Of a stretch of DNA of 64,000 bases, positions 24,601-39,600 are shown in pieces. Positions within the stretch are counted from its first letter, which is position 1, and every line of letters begins with the position of its first letter. Location: positions 96,303,338-96,367,337 of the forward strand of contig NC_086247.1 in the NCBI RefSeq assembly GCF_021018805.1, written 5' to 3'. Below the pieces are notes generated by a model. That model saw only the letters and a program-made list of their open reading frames with translations. It searched no databases and had not been told where the DNA came from. The DNA comes from Prinia subflava (lineage: Eukaryota > Chordata > Aves > Passeriformes > Cisticolidae). Both the position numbers and the translations under genes were made by a program.

Positions 24601-27600
24601 CATAACCATGGGAAAGTAGTTGGTAGTAGATGATTACATATTTAAAGATTTAATATGATCTAGCTATGATTTTTTATAATAAAGGGTGATTTTCAATGCC
24701 CTAACTCTTTGCTACTAAAAATACCAGCTAAGCTACTATTACCTGTCATCTTTTTTTTGTGCAAAATTATTTGAAAACACTAAGATTTAAAAGAAAAAAA
24801 TATTTCTGGACTGCATCAGAAAGTGCTGGACATAGCAGGAAGCCAGCTAATGCATTTAAAACCTGAATAAAAATCACAGGCATTCATTTTATGCATCACA
24901 TGACGTTCAAATGAAAATACATGTATATTATGTATAGTTTTACTGCTTAGGCTATGTCTGTTTTCTCCAGGAGGATCTTGATAGTGAACTTTTCAATAAA
25001 TTTGATGATGGGTTTTTATGCAATAATAGTGTTTCAGTTTTAACTTTAAAAAAAACCTTTATGTTTAATTTGTGTCACTTAATAGTTATCAAAAGCAAAT
25101 AACATCAAGAGAGAATAAAATTAGCTATAGAAAAATCTTCTATAGTAGATACTTCTACCCAGTTCAAGACATCTCTTTATGGTTCTCCCTATTTCTAAGT
25201 AATTAGTGGCAGATAGCCTCCTAGGGACAACTTCATCAAATCAATTATAGGTTGATCTGCTGAACGCTTTGTTGTTAAATGGTTTCTATTAATGTTGCTA
25301 AAAGTGAAGACTTGCCCTGGAAAAATATTTGGCTTTCAATGTATTTCTCTGTTTTGATTCTCCTGCTTAATTCTAAATGCTGTCATCTCTCAAATGCTGG
25401 TTTCAGATACTCAGCTATTCTTCCTTTGAGTGCCTGTTTCAAAATGAGGCACAAGGTATACTGAATGCTACAGATTAAGTGCTCATCTCCATGCAGCTTT
25501 GATTTTAGCTGTAAGCATAATGTACTTTGATACTAAAGGTGTTAGTTGTTAGTTAGTTAAAGGTTAAAAGTGTATGAGGTGGTTCAGCTAGAAAACATGA
25601 AGTTAAAGATACCTGTTAGCAAGCATCTCTTAGAAATGTTAATTGGGTGACTTTCCTATCAGAGCACAGAAACTTCTATTGTCAGAGGCAAGTAAGAATT
25701 ACACTTTAAATGTTTTAAAATTTTCGCTTTTCCCTTCACTTCTACTACAGTTACTGCCTGTATCTACAGTATCTACTGTATCTACTTGCTTCTGTGTCTT
25801 CTGATTTCTTTGGCAAGAAGCACTTCTTATTTCTGCTACCATCCCAGGTTCATGCCCAGAGCAAGAGTGTTATGTTTTGTGTGTTGAAGAGGCCAAGAAT
25901 CTGAAGGGAACAGATGCAGCTGTTCCTGTGGTTAAGACTGCTTTAATGCACGTGCCATAAAGGTGACTCTAACAGTGTACATTTTCCAAGAGTTGTTAAC
26001 ACCCTCAATTTTTAGTACTTTCCCTTGCAGCCTAGCTCTTCTTTTAAATGATTACATGGTCTTCATTTTGGTAAAAGTCAGGAAACATACTGACTTCTTC
26101 AGAATTTTTCAACAGTGTGAAGCCTTTTGAGTCATGGACTCTGGAGTCTTAATTTCTGCCATTAAAATATTATCACTTTTGTCTCAGTTCAGATCACCCT
26201 TGAATTCAAAATTGCTTTGTTCTGCATCTCAGCTTTGCTGTTTATCTGCTTTTTAAATTACTAGTAAGGATGCTGTAACCTGGTTACCAATTATCTAGAT
26301 GTATTATTGTTTTATTTCCTCCCTGTTTCCTTGTGGAGAATAGCATTCAGTGTAATTAGCACTTACCATATGAAGGCATTCTGTTGTACTTTTAGAAAAG
26401 TACAGAAGTATATGTTTTAAAAGAAAAATTACACAGTTTTGTGTATGTTATAGTCAAGAATTGCAATGACATCCAGTCCTTACGTATAAAAAATTATAAA
26501 ATTCTCTCTTCTTTAAGTTATTCTTGTAAACTGTGTATCTAGTATCTTGAAGGCATCTGATTTTTAACCTGTTTGCCTGAGGACACTGTCTTTAATAACG
26601 TCTTATAAAACGGAGCTCTGTTATCGCTAGAAATCTTAATTTTTCTTTCCAGGTAAAACCACTTTGCTGGGGAAAGTCAGTCTAGTAGTGTTATGTATCT
26701 GTCTCCTTTACATTAGCTATGCCCTAACTCTTCATTTTCCCTGTATATTTATTGGAGATGTCCTGCATGGAGTATTTCTTTTCAGAGCCTTGTTCTTTAT
26801 CAAATGGATGTAAATTTAACTTCCCTCAGCCTGTATGCATTCAGTCAATTTTATGCATGCACTGCTGCTCCAGGGATCACTTGCTGCCATGGTTTTGTGG
26901 CTCTTTTCTTCACTTTACATAGCTTGAAAGTAATACAGCACTCACAAGAGTTCATTCTGAATTATCTTCAAAAGCCACCTTGTTTCTTGAGATGAACCAA
27001 AGTGGTCCATAAATTGGCTAGTGGCCTATAAATTGGCTAGTTTTACAAATACCCCTCAAAAAATAGGGCTGCTCCAGACAGAACCCGGATACAGCTTTGG
27101 AATATCACAATAGCTGATGTATATTCCATGGGAGGGAGAGTCCCACACATCAGTGAAGGAACTGAAGCTCTATTTGTAGGCCGTTTTGAAACTTAAAAAG
27201 GGCTCTTTTGTCTCAGACAGCAGACAGCTAATTCAAGTCCCTTTGTATATAGAAGTAACAAAAGCTAGTAAACTCTTTGCCAGGGTACTGAATGCTGGCT
27301 AGCTGCCCTGCCACTCCACCCCTGAGGCTAGATGTGAAGAACTGCCCCTTCTTCAGCCCTGGTCAAAGCATAGACAGAAGTTTGCAGAAGGTCTGCATTC
27401 ATAAACAGGCACTGTCTTACAACAGAAGGCAGGGATCTGTGGAACAAGGGAAGATTGTTTATAATCCTTCATCAATGTACTGACAAAGAGAAGACATGAT
27501 ACCACTTTTTTCCATCTTTTCTGAACAGCCTAACTAGACTTGTATTGTTCAGCAGTGCAAATGATAGAATGAAAGCTTTGCTGCCAGTATAAGGAATCTC

Positions 27601-30600
27601 TGAGCCTTTGTAAAGGCCTGCCATTTCATCTCTTCTGTGGAGCTTAGCTTATGTACTGCACTCAAAGCTTGTGTATGAGCTGCATCTATTCTAAAAAATT
27701 TTAAAAGGGCAGCTTTTCTCCTGATGCCATCATGGAACTCTTCAACATCACACACTAGGATATTTCCACAATTTTTCTCATACAGACTCTGTTTTTATCT
27801 GACAGAGACACTGTAGCCCTAAATTCCCCTCATTGACTAACACAGAGTTACTCTATTACATCATCCAGTAGAGTGATAAACGTATTGGAAGGCAAACCTA
27901 CAATCTAACAGCCTCATTACTGCATAATTCTATTACTGATTAGAATTTTATACTGTTGTGGGTTCATACTGTTATTCCAGGATTGTGATTTCTTCCAGTC
28001 ACTGAGTTGCAAGGGAAATTATACATACTGCTTAATTTTTTTATTTAAAAATGTCAGGGTTCTAAACTGAAGGTCAGTTTCGGAATAAAAGTAAAACTAA
28101 TTTGTGAAAGGGAAAAATTCCCTGTTTATAATGGGCAAAATTTTTCTCAATAATGTGAAAAGCTTTTATGTAATATTAATTTATACCTGTCTTTCTCTCC
28201 TCCTCTTACCTGTTTATGTAAGCTATATATGTCCAAAAAACTTTTCCAGTTCTGGGTTCATTTGCTTACAACATCAGTGCATCCACTTATGTGGATGGTT
28301 ATCATAAGCTCCGTCCTCCTGGAAACAGGTGCATTTTCATTTTTGCTATTGCAATTTTTGTATTTAAGGTTTTTTTGGATATTTTGTTTATTTTAGGGGT
28401 TTTTAATTTATTTGTTGAGGTTATCAATGACAAATAAAAATACAAGTAGAGAGAGGAAATTTATGATTTAATGCAAAGCAGATACACCAGTTGAAATTAT
28501 GTTGAGTTTAATCTATTTAGCTAGCTATATATGGACAGGTTTTGCTTACAGCTATGTTACATGTTTCTACATAAAATTTTACAAACTCTGTACATATTTT
28601 AGCCACTCAGTAGACATTCTAAAATGTCATTGATTTAGAGGAGAAAGGAATATAATCATAAATTACTGAATATAAAAAACTAGGCTGTGCCAAGTCCATG
28701 GCAGATAGTATGTGATGGTAAACGAGTGGGACAATATAAATGTGAGTTTTCTTTGGCTGATACGAGTGGGACAATTGCTTATTTTTTGTTTGTTTGTTTT
28801 AATGGATGACTTTTCATTCCACATGAGTGAAGTGCTGATAGATATGCAAAACAGTGAACAGAGACTGTTCCTCTAAAAATGGCCCTCTCAAGTGGTCCCT
28901 TGGCACTGCCTGCATTATCCATTTGAACAAAGACACTTTGGAAAAGTTAGATGGAGTCTTCTGCTTAAACCAGCAGATGTGAATTAAGTTTTCTCACAGG
29001 GAAATAAGCATCCAAGTGGTGGAGACCCTAAATACAGCAAGAGGCTCTCTACTTTCTCATCCACTCATTTTGTCCTGAATTCAAATGTTGAACTGCATTA
29101 AAGGAATGGCAGATCTTGTGACAAAAGAGTTTTCCTACAGGAATTCATATGAAATAAGGTTTCTAGCTTGAGACATCTTTAAAGTCTCTTGCATGTTATA
29201 TATCTTTCATCAATGGGACTTCAACAAGTCTGACTGATCCTTGATCCCTCACTAGTAATATGAAATCAAGCAACTGCTGATAGGTTTTTCGTCAAGAACC
29301 CACCCACCCTGTAAGTGCTTCCCTTATTGGGGGCACTGCACTTTATTCCAGTTTGTCTGGTACTTGTTTTGTCTTGACTAACTTTTCATAGCACTGTGAA
29401 TTGAAAATGAAACAGCTGCCTTATTCCAAAAGGATTTAGTAACTGAGAAAAATCTTGAAGTTATATGTACGACGTTATTGCCGGTTGCAGTTTCATTCAG
29501 GAACCAATACATCTGAAAGTTTGTGTGGCCTGCAGCTTATATCCTTCCTGTAGCTCTAGTTCAAAGGCATCTTCTCTTGAGAGAAACCTGTAGCATTATC
29601 TACTGTTTATTATGTGGGTGTTTTTTTTAATACTTGCCATCCAAGATAATTGGATATGCTTGGAATATGCCTTTATTAGTTGAAAATAAGATGACACTTC
29701 CAAGGGTGCTGAACACAGTTTCTTGTTATGCTCACTAGTATCTGGGAGAGCTCAAAATTTTAAAATTCAGGCAATAAAATAAGTTGTATAATTCTGAAGT
29801 TCCAAATGCAAAAAAAAAGTTGTTTATATAATCAAATATTACATGGGAAAAATGTGTTTATACAATAGTTCAGTGTTGTTACTTGATCATGGTCTCAAAG
29901 CATACGTGCCTCTTCATTTAAATTTGAAATACATCCTGATAATACACTGGTGGATGGTGGTGGTTTGGTTTTGGTTTTTTTCCTCTTTCTTTTTTCACGC
30001 TAAGAACCACTGAACAAGTGATTACTTGAGAGGTTTTTAAAGCATTCTGTTTTAGAGAGTTTGGTTTCTCTTATTTTCCCTTTCCATGGGAAAAAGTAAT
30101 ACATTTCCCCAAATAAATCAGGCATTTGATACATAACTACTGTTGTATAGATTCATTGAAATATAGATGAAGACTGTCTTACACATATATAAAAAAACAA
30201 AATAATTTGAAGCTGAGAAATCCATCACTAATATTTGCTTCATTTGAAGATGCAAACAATAAGCCATGGACAGAAACTTAAAAACAATTTAATAGAAACA
30301 CAGGATTGGATGAGCAGGCAACCTGGCAGGTGTGTTTGTTTTTACACATACCTGAGGTTGCTTGTTTGCAGTGCATGGGAATAGCATTTTTGAGATGTCA
30401 CTAGTCACTTTGTCTGGAAAAGGTTAAATTAACAAAAAAATATGGGCACAACTACTGCTCTTGCTATGGTTCTATGAAATTTTTTCAACTCTTTCAGGAC
30501 CAGGCCTCCCGCTATATGACACGGCACTTGATAACTGTGATGTGCCACAGTAATCCATATAGTTTGAGGGAAGGCTGAAGAAGAAAGCTCCAGCAATCAA

Positions 30601-33600
30601 AACAGAGCTGTGAGCATGGTTTTCAAAAAAAAAAAAAAAGGCAGTTTTAAAATGATCCTGTGTTTGAGTGTCTGGGAGGGTCTGTCTACTGCATTCACAA
30701 GTTAAAGATATTTTGCAGTTTCAGAATGACAGACCTTCCAGTGTTGAGTGGGAACAAAGAGGAAATACACATTCAATTCCACTTATTTGTTTATAGTCTA
30801 AAGGTCATATTGCTCTTTGTTTTTTTAAGATGCTGTTCTCCCCTATGTTAATTCTCTTCATGTTTATTCCCTCTTACAGAGGAGGAGAACACCAAATTAA
30901 TCTGTGTTTTTCTTAGCCTGAGTTAGGCATGTTATTTCACAAAGCCATTTATATTCAGGCAATTTGTAGACAAAATCTGAAATGAACAATCTACTTGACA
31001 TTGACTCCCACATTACTGTTAATCATCAGAGTAGCAGGGAAATGCATTACATTTCTTCACAAATTGTGGAGTTTGCTGAATTTGTATGAAGGACATGGCA
31101 TAGCCACTCTGCTGCAGCGGTTCTTGTTGGAGAAAGGTGCATGTTACAATTCAAGCCCCATATTTTAAACTGTTTTGTTGGATAGATTTTGCAGTGTGAT
31201 GGTTCTGATCAAACCAGGAATCTTACATACTATATCTAGGAGAACTGTACACTGGTAGCACCTGGCAGAAATTGAAAGACCTGATCCTGATTGCTGTGCT
31301 GTGTGTGGAACAGCCATGAAACTAATTCTTCTTGCCAAATAACAGACTTTCTTCTTTTGATGTGGCAGTATCTTACACACTGTGCTGACCTAAACCCAAT
31401 CAGTTCCTCACCCTTGACATCCAACACTGCTTTTCCTTCTTTTCCTAACTCTTCTTTCATGTACAATCAGCCTTCCCCCTTCTATCTTCTGGCTTTAGAA
31501 TTTCAGACTTTTTTCTTCTTTGGAGAAGAAAATCTCATCTGATTGAAACTTTGAATTTGTGACAGAAAGGCAAGCAAAATGTGAGGGTTTGGTTTTTTTT
31601 GTTTGTTTTTTTTTTTTGTGCATCCTTTTGTTATTAACTGTCCATGTTAGAGGGATTTTTTTGATAAGTAGCCCCTTAAGTATAACTGAGTCTGTTAGAA
31701 GGATCCCTGCAAAAAAATCTTATGAAAGGGTGAATTTGATAAATGCTGACAAAACTCAAGTATATTAATATTTTTAATTACATGATTTCTGTTTACATTA
31801 CATCCTTATAATACTTTGGAAAGTAAGTTTCTTACTTAACCACTTCTTAATATGTCATCTCAGACCACTGTCATCTTCTTTGTTAAAGGTTACTATTCTT
31901 TGTTAAAGGTTACAATTCTTGTTCCCTTCTAATTCAGCAATTGTAAATAGCCAAACAAGCAAAGCTTTCAAGATTTGAAAATCAGGAAAGAAACGAGATA
32001 TGCAAAGGTCCTGTGATAAGAGTGCTTTTTATGCAGAGTTGGGGATGCTTTCTGTGGAGAGAAATTTTCTCTAATCATAATTGTTCATAGGAGTGTGAAG
32101 ACTGTTTGACTGCATCTGGCTCTACCAGGAATCATCAAAGACAAAGTGAAGTTGTATAATAAATTAATCTAAGTAACTGTTGTCAGTTCTGAACTGCTGC
32201 ATAATAACCTCTTCTGACCCTATGGCAAGGATTTTCCCTTCTTTTTACCTGATAATTTGGTGTATATCATAACTAACCTTTGCTATTTGGTTCTTCTGTG
32301 TGCAATCTTTATGCAATATGTTAAATAGGAGCAGCTGCTATGAAGGAAAACAGTGGTAGGAATGAATATTCTTATAAAGGAATAGTTTGATTTACATTAT
32401 GGTCTGTGGGAGAAAGCAAAATGTTAGTTTAGCAGTACTCATCTCTACAACCAAGCCGCCTTGTGTATTTTAATATTATTGAAATGGTTTCGTACATGCA
32501 TTCAAAACATGGTGCTGGTAGAAATTTGAAAGCAATAGAGTAATTCATTATGGGAAAGTTTTAAATGGTTATCTTTGTTTCTGTCTAGATCTAGTAATTT
32601 CCTGCAGTCATCCTTTCAGAAAATACGGTGTGCTAGGCACTGAAGAACCATCTAAAAAGGAAATGTGCTGCTCATTGTGGAGCTGCAATGTTTCCACTCG
32701 TCTTCCTGACCTGTAAATAAAACCTGCTCATAACAATGCTAGGGGAATGTTGAATGCAGCACAGGAAGACTACACGTGTTTTCTGATCTTGGGAAGTGAG
32801 TAAAACTTTATTCAGGGCTCTGGATGCTAAATTTATCCGAGAGTGCTGAGCCAGTTTGGTGTAATAGAGTAACTGGGCTTTGGTCAACATTAAAGAGCAC
32901 TAATCTGGCAGTTCTCGGTTCCGTGTCTTGCATCTCTCTGAAAGAAGCAAGTGAGGTCAGATGAAGTGGTGGGGGAAGAACACCCGCCCCCTAACGCTCA
33001 AAAAACCCCCTCCAAAATCAACTAAATACTACACCCCCTCCCCCATCCCTCCCCCAGCCCAAGCCTTCAGCCGCCCCGGCTCGTGTGCTGGCTGCTCGCT
33101 CCCGCCCCCGCGGCGCTGCGCGGAGCACAGGACCCGTTGGGAGCGGCGTTCTGCTGGGAAGAGGCGGTGGGAGCCGGGCGGGGAAAAACGGCGGGGGGAA
33201 CAAGCTAAACGCAAATGAGGTGGAGTCAGCGCAGCAGGCATACACTGAGTGGGCAGTCAAGCTGAAGAGCGAGCGGGAAGCTTAATCTAACAACTATCGG
33301 GGAATCACTTTCTGTCCGGATGAAGTGAACTCTGGCTATTCTTCATCTAAGTGGCTGTATTGAGCCAAGGGAGTCTTTGCTTCTTTCGCCGAAGACACTG
33401 GCGCCCACTTTACGGTGAAGCTCTAACACGGGAAGGAGAGCGGAGAGTGCCGGCAATGCGGGAAATAGTTTTTCTCAAGTCTCTGCGTGGAGGGGCGGCG
33501 CGCCCGGCTGCCTCGGTTCGGTGAGCCACAGGCAACATGCGGCACGGAGGGAGGGAAGGACGATTTCGCACCGCCCCGTGCGAGAGGAGCTGTCACGATG

Positions 33601-36600
33601 GCTTCCATAGGTAGGTTTGTGGTTCCCTGCCCCCCTGTTTTGAGCGTGTTCCTAAGTCTGAAAACTCGTTTTGTGGGTTGTTCTTGTGTTTGGCTGGTCG
33701 CGCTGCCCGCAGTGGCAGCGAAACGTGACCCCGAGAAAAGGGGAGGGCGGCGGCAGTTCACTAAAGCCGACCAGCCTCAGACAGCGGCTTCCGGGGCTGC
33801 TCTGCTGTCGGGGTGGGGAGCTGGGAGCACTCACGGAGCCTGCGGCCTGCTGCTGCGAGCTCTGTAGAAATTAAGTGGGAGGAAGAGTTACGCCTTTTGT
33901 AGCCCTGTGACAACGTTGGGAGTCTATGCAGAAACTGAGAAGATTTGCAGACAATGAGTTCTGTCAGTATGCGAGTTTTCTGCAGTCGCTGAGGAATGAC
34001 TGACGACATGAGGCAAGGCTCGAGAGTTTAGTCGCTTTTCTGCCGAGGAAGCCTTGTAATTTTTTGTGTGTCGTGGTGGGGTTTTTTCAAAGTAGAAAAA
34101 TTGAGGGCTGCCTGGAGTATACGTAATTTCTGTCTACGTAGAAAAAAATTGTCCAGGCTGTCTTTTTCCTCCCCTGAGGAGTTCTTAGTAATGTTATAGC
34201 AGCACTGATTTTCTTTTCAAAAGCATGAAAGGTGTAAGATTTTGTAATTGCGAGTATTTCCTAAATGAGGAATGTGGCATAGTTTTCCTGCTTTCTTACT
34301 TAATGAGAAAAATACGTTATCGTGCCAATAGCACTGGAAGGGTAGTTTGTCTAATTTGTACATCCAAGACAAAGTGTATTTGTGTAATACATGTAAAACA
34401 CTCTCACTTTCTTACTTCAGATCTGAATTTTCCATGAAAATATAATAGAGTCTTAGAGCAGCCAGCTATTATATGGTACAGTGTACAGGATGTGGTATAG
34501 TGTACAGGATGCACCAGAATAAAGAGCCTGGTTCCTACTGCCTTAATGCAAACAATTTTTCTATTCAGGCAGTAGCAGCACATGCTGGGTAAAGACTGCA
34601 ACCCTAAAATGGTTCTCGAGAGAGAGACCAAGAAAAAAATTGCAGGAGCTTCACTTCTCAGTTGTGTGTTTTGTGATACAGAAGATAAACTGAACTGAGT
34701 TTGTTTTTACCAGTTTCAATTCCAGATTATTAAAAGCAGACTTTGAAAAGTCAGGTTTTTTCTGGTTTTAAAATAAAGTGGTTTAGGTATACTACTTGAA
34801 AATCAAAAAGCAGCCCACGCTTTTGTTATAAAGGCTGCAGTGAGCTGGGTTCAGCTTTTTGTTGCAGGCAAGTGACTAGAAAAGTGAAGAGATTGAAGAT
34901 TCTTGCATTTAGGCAGAATTTTTCTCACAGCAGAACAACAGGACCAAAGTGAGAGTTTTAATAGAATGTCCAAACATCAGTTTGATTGCTTCCATTCTTT
35001 CTCTGAGGCATGTATGCCTCAGACATCAAAAGCTGCATTAGTAGGACCTCTCTGGTTCCTTGTGGCACCAGGGAACTGGACTGAGACAGGAAAAGGGGAG
35101 TTTAAACTCCTCCTTTCCCTCTCTTTCACTTTAGGAAAAGTATATAGAGTCATAACACAAATAGAAAATGTCACTGAGTCTTTGTGCTTGCTTCTCAGAA
35201 GTGTCAGAAAGTCAGGCCCAAGCTCTGTCCCTTCTTCTTTCACTCAGTTTTCCCCCTCTACCTTCACCCTTGCCTCCTTTCCTTTGATTTTGCAGTGTGT
35301 CTCTCAGTAGACATGAGTGGCACTTTCCAGTTCAGCACAGATGTCTTAGACCTGCATTTCCAACATTTCAAGCAAGTTTCACAGATAATGAACTTTGGAG
35401 CACAAGGCTGATATTTTACTCTTTTCTTGGAAGGTGCTTGGTCTTCCAGTGCATTCTGCCTGAAAAAGTATTACTGTTCATTGGAAGGTACCTTTTGCAT
35501 GTTTCGTAGATTCTTTTGTTTTCTTCTCTAAAACGACTGCAATTTAATTTTACAGTTTGATGAAAATTGTCATATTCAGCAATGTGAATGTCTGAAATTC
35601 CATTATGAGAGAAGCCATGATAAGAATGGAATTGTCTGTCTAAAGCCGTTTTACTAATTTTCTGTGTAAACTTAGTGTGGACATGTTAATAATTGTGTTC
35701 TAATTGTTTCGTTGGATTTATTTTTTTTCCATCACTGAATAACCTGCTGTACATAGAGACAGAATAGGGATTCTCTTGTTTATGTGTTATGTACTGATAG
35801 TGATTCTCTCCTAAGGAGTGTTTTAACAAATGTCACATTTTATGTTACATGTGATCTGGAAGTCTTGAGGACATGCCTCTGCAGCTGATTTGCATTCCTA
35901 AGACAGCAAAGCTTTCTTAAAATCAGTAGCACAGCATCTTGCAAGATCTTTTAAAATACATGAAAAGACATGCAACTTATTGCTTTAGTGCTTGGGGAAG
36001 TTTCATTTTTTCCCCTGGTACTACTTGGGAGAATGAAATGAATTAGTATAAGAAAGCCTTTCAGAAAGTAATAATAGGGATTTTACTGCTTTGAAGATGC
36101 TGTATTGTTAATTCTCTCCAGCAAATAGCAGTTACTTGTATTTTGGTGTTTGAATGAATGTATGATACCAAGTTACCTGTAAAACGGTCTAGCTATTTTG
36201 TCAGAAAAGAAGCCATATAGTACCAGGCTTTAGGAGGGGGTAAAATGTGGTCTGGTAAACCATCCTTTTGATTCTGATCGATGTGCAGAGGTAAGTGCAG
36301 TTAATTGTGTCAGCCTGTGGTTGCCTGGAGATAAAATGACACCTGGTATAGCTTCATATGCTGCATTTGGCTGTTACTTGCAGGCTATTAAGGGAGCTAG
36401 AAGTTGCAGAACACAAGAATGTACCAATACACTCCCACTTATGTCATGCATCTTACCTGCAGGCCAGAGTCTCCCCTTAAGGTGGTGAAATGCCATTCTT
36501 CCTCACCCAGTGCTTGCTGGGGAGGACTGCTGTGTCAAGTATATTTCCTCAAGGGGCGACATGGATGATTTACAGCTCTCTTTAGGGCATAAGGCAAGAA

Positions 36601-39600
36601 TGATTTTTTTTAAAATTCTGAATACATATGAAAGGCTCCCAAAACACAGTGAATGCTTTCTAAATACATACAGTAAGTTACTGGATGCAGTTAAAAAACT
36701 TCTGTACTGTAGTGTGCATTACATTTAATTACTAGTAGTTTGGGTTCTAACTGTTGAATATGTTTTTTCTTCCACCAAATAAATGTCTCTGAGAAGTACT
36801 TCACTGCCTCTCCAGATGTGCTGTTTTATTTCTGAGATTGTCAGCCACTCCATTGTTGTATTTTCTGTAATATCCAAGCATCTAATACATATTCCACTGA
36901 GATTCTTCTCAGATGAAGCAACTGAAGCTGACCTTTTTTTGTGCAGAGAGGTTAATACCTGGATGTGAGAGCCACTGTGTTAGTGACTTGCCCCAGGTTC
37001 AGCCTGATTACTTGCAAAGAGAGTTGGTCCACGCAAATACGCATTAGTAGAACCTCCAAGCAATAGTAATTTTGTCTTTTCCTTCACAAACATGAAAAAA
37101 TCCTGTTACATTTTCTCTGCTTGGTATTAGTGGGTTTCGGGAGGTGTGGGAACCGCAGGTGTCTCTGTGTTGGTACATGACGTACTTCTAAATGGGAAGT
37201 GGAACTGCTTATGTTGAATAGGAAAGCATATACTGTGCAAAAGACACAAAGTTAATCCATTCCCTGGTATCTGAAGGTATAAAAAACAAGACTTTAAGCA
37301 TCCTTTATTGATTTCCACATATTCTGTGAAAAGGAAGGAACAGTGTGACTAAAATTGATGGGTTTGATATATGGGAATAATTTGGTTCATTGTATTTTTG
37401 TGACATTGAAAGCAGAATGTAACAAGTTTAAAAGATCAGAATTTCAGTAAATTTAATACTTTGACTGAAAGCAAGAGAGAGGTTTGGTCACTCTTACTAA
37501 ATTTGGCACCTTTGTATTTGGAAAAGCAAGGGAGTGAAAGGGAAGATAGATAATCCGTAAGAATCTTACAGTGCAAATAGACTTGGAAAAGTGTTGGTTT
37601 GTTAACTGGCTCAAGTAAGCCATTACTTCTGCTTACTTCAGAGCAGTATTATTTTTCTCTGTTCATTTGGCTTTTATGCTAGCCTTGGGTAGTTGTGAGG
37701 TAGTGAGCTCAGCATTTTGGAAGCAGAACACTGACTTAAAGCTCTCTTTCCCCAAAAGATGTAACTGAGGATCTTGACTTGAGTTTTCAAGCTGATACAA
37801 TCCACATTAACTATCACCTTCCCATGAAAAGGACTAGAAAGTTTGAAATGTATGAGAACCTACCAAAATACAAGGTATTGTAGTGAAATGACTGCTTTTA
37901 TTTCCCTGCCATTGTTGGATGGTTGTCTGTAAAGGCGTGAGGTGATTTTGCCGTTTACCTGCTGCAAGAAAAGAAAACAATACCTATCTTTTGTCTGGAC
38001 CATGATGTGGGTAAGAGGTAGGGTTTTTTTGGGGTGGGGGGGGGCAGGTTCCTTTTTCTTCTTTGTTTAGATACATTTAGTGGATTAAAATACTGGTTGA
38101 TCTCTAAGGTCTTACTTTATATGGCTTTGTCATTGGCACACCCAGCAGTTTCTGCTTACAGCTGAAAAAACCCTGCAACTGTTACAGGATTTACCTGTTG
38201 CTGCCAGGTAGAAGAGTGAGCTAGATATTTTGTACCTTGCATGTTGAGAGAATTAGTATTCATTTTTTTTCCTTAATGTCATTTTTCAGTAGTGTATGGT
38301 ACAAAGAGTCCATCTCCTTACTAAGGTCCTGCCTTGAAAGTTGATGATCAGTGATGGTAAATGTAGGTCTGGGTGCATGAAGAGATACAAACATGAATGA
38401 TCCTGGCTTTATCATGTCACTGCTTGAAGTGGGGAGCTGCACTTTTACATTGTCCGTGTTTTCACAGCTATGAATGGCATGGTAGGGGCCTGAACCAAGA
38501 AGCACTGGTGCTTTGCTTTCCGTCAAATGTGCCAGGCTAGTTATTTCTGTAGAAGTTATGAAATTGCAGAATTACTGATTCTGTGAGATAAAGGGTTAAC
38601 AGTTGACCTGTGAACTCTGCATCAGACAATGAGAGAACATAGCTGAAATATCTAGCAGGCTTGTTTTCAGTTGAAGTAAAAACAAGGCTGCTTTCACAGG
38701 AAGTTCCTTTAAGATATACTTGTTTCTAGCCTGGGAAGAATTGTACTGAGTTTGTGTTTTTTTCTGAAGTTTACATGCCTGGCTGCCAGTGGCTTTTCAC
38801 TCTGTGTTAGTATTTTACACCTGTGAAAATGGGGTGTGAAACGCGTCTGTGCGCATGACACGTAATGGTGGTCCTTCCCTCATGCAGTGTATGGAGCTGT
38901 AAAGGTAATAGCAACAATCCAAGGCCTGAAACAGGGAAGAATCTAGCCTTGGTCCCTTTTTTTCAAGCAAGTGCTGTGGAAGAAGGAGTGGAATTTGCTG
39001 TGTAAATTTGTTATGCACGTAGTTGAGATCGTATTAGGGTGGGAGATTTTAAGCTATTTCAGAAGGAGTGCCACTCCCCTTCTTGCCCCTAGACTCTTGG
39101 TAACTGAATTCCAATGACACCCCTGTATTGTCTGGTATCAGGAAGATACAGAGGCATGAAAACAAGCAAACATATGGAGATAAGCCTGGGGTTGTAATTC
39201 CTGTTCCTGTGGGCAATGCACTAACATCTTGCATTCAGAAGCAGAATCATCTCAACCTGCAATGTAATTGGAAAGCATCTGGGCAAGTTCATGTGCAGAG
39301 ATGAGATGCCTGTTGCACTTGAGAGTCTCTGTCAAATGCTGGTCTCTGGAGATTTGTCCAAGTTGTGTTTCTGCACAGGCTCTAGTAGTCTTCATACGTA
39401 CATCAATTTGACCAGCATACCTTGACCAGCAATGGTTTGTGCAGCCAGCTTTTCTGACTCTGTTTGCACCAGTATGAGGATGAGTGTAATGTAGCTGATC
39501 TGGTAGATAAATAGAGAGTCGGATGTCTGTAGCTCTTTAACACTAAACATTTCTGCAGTATTTCCTAAAGGTCACTTCTATGGCTGCTGTGAATATAGTT

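Noticed and set aside
33487..33867. Open frame of 126 codons through the CpG-rich segment
   Set aside because: It begins at GTG, not ATG, and runs through the splice donor into intron. Only the short part from the ATG at 33598 to 33610 is credible as coding.
34903..35310. Open frame of 135 codons in the large intron
   Set aside because: Starts within AT-rich intron without promoter or splice context, and the translation has no family motif.
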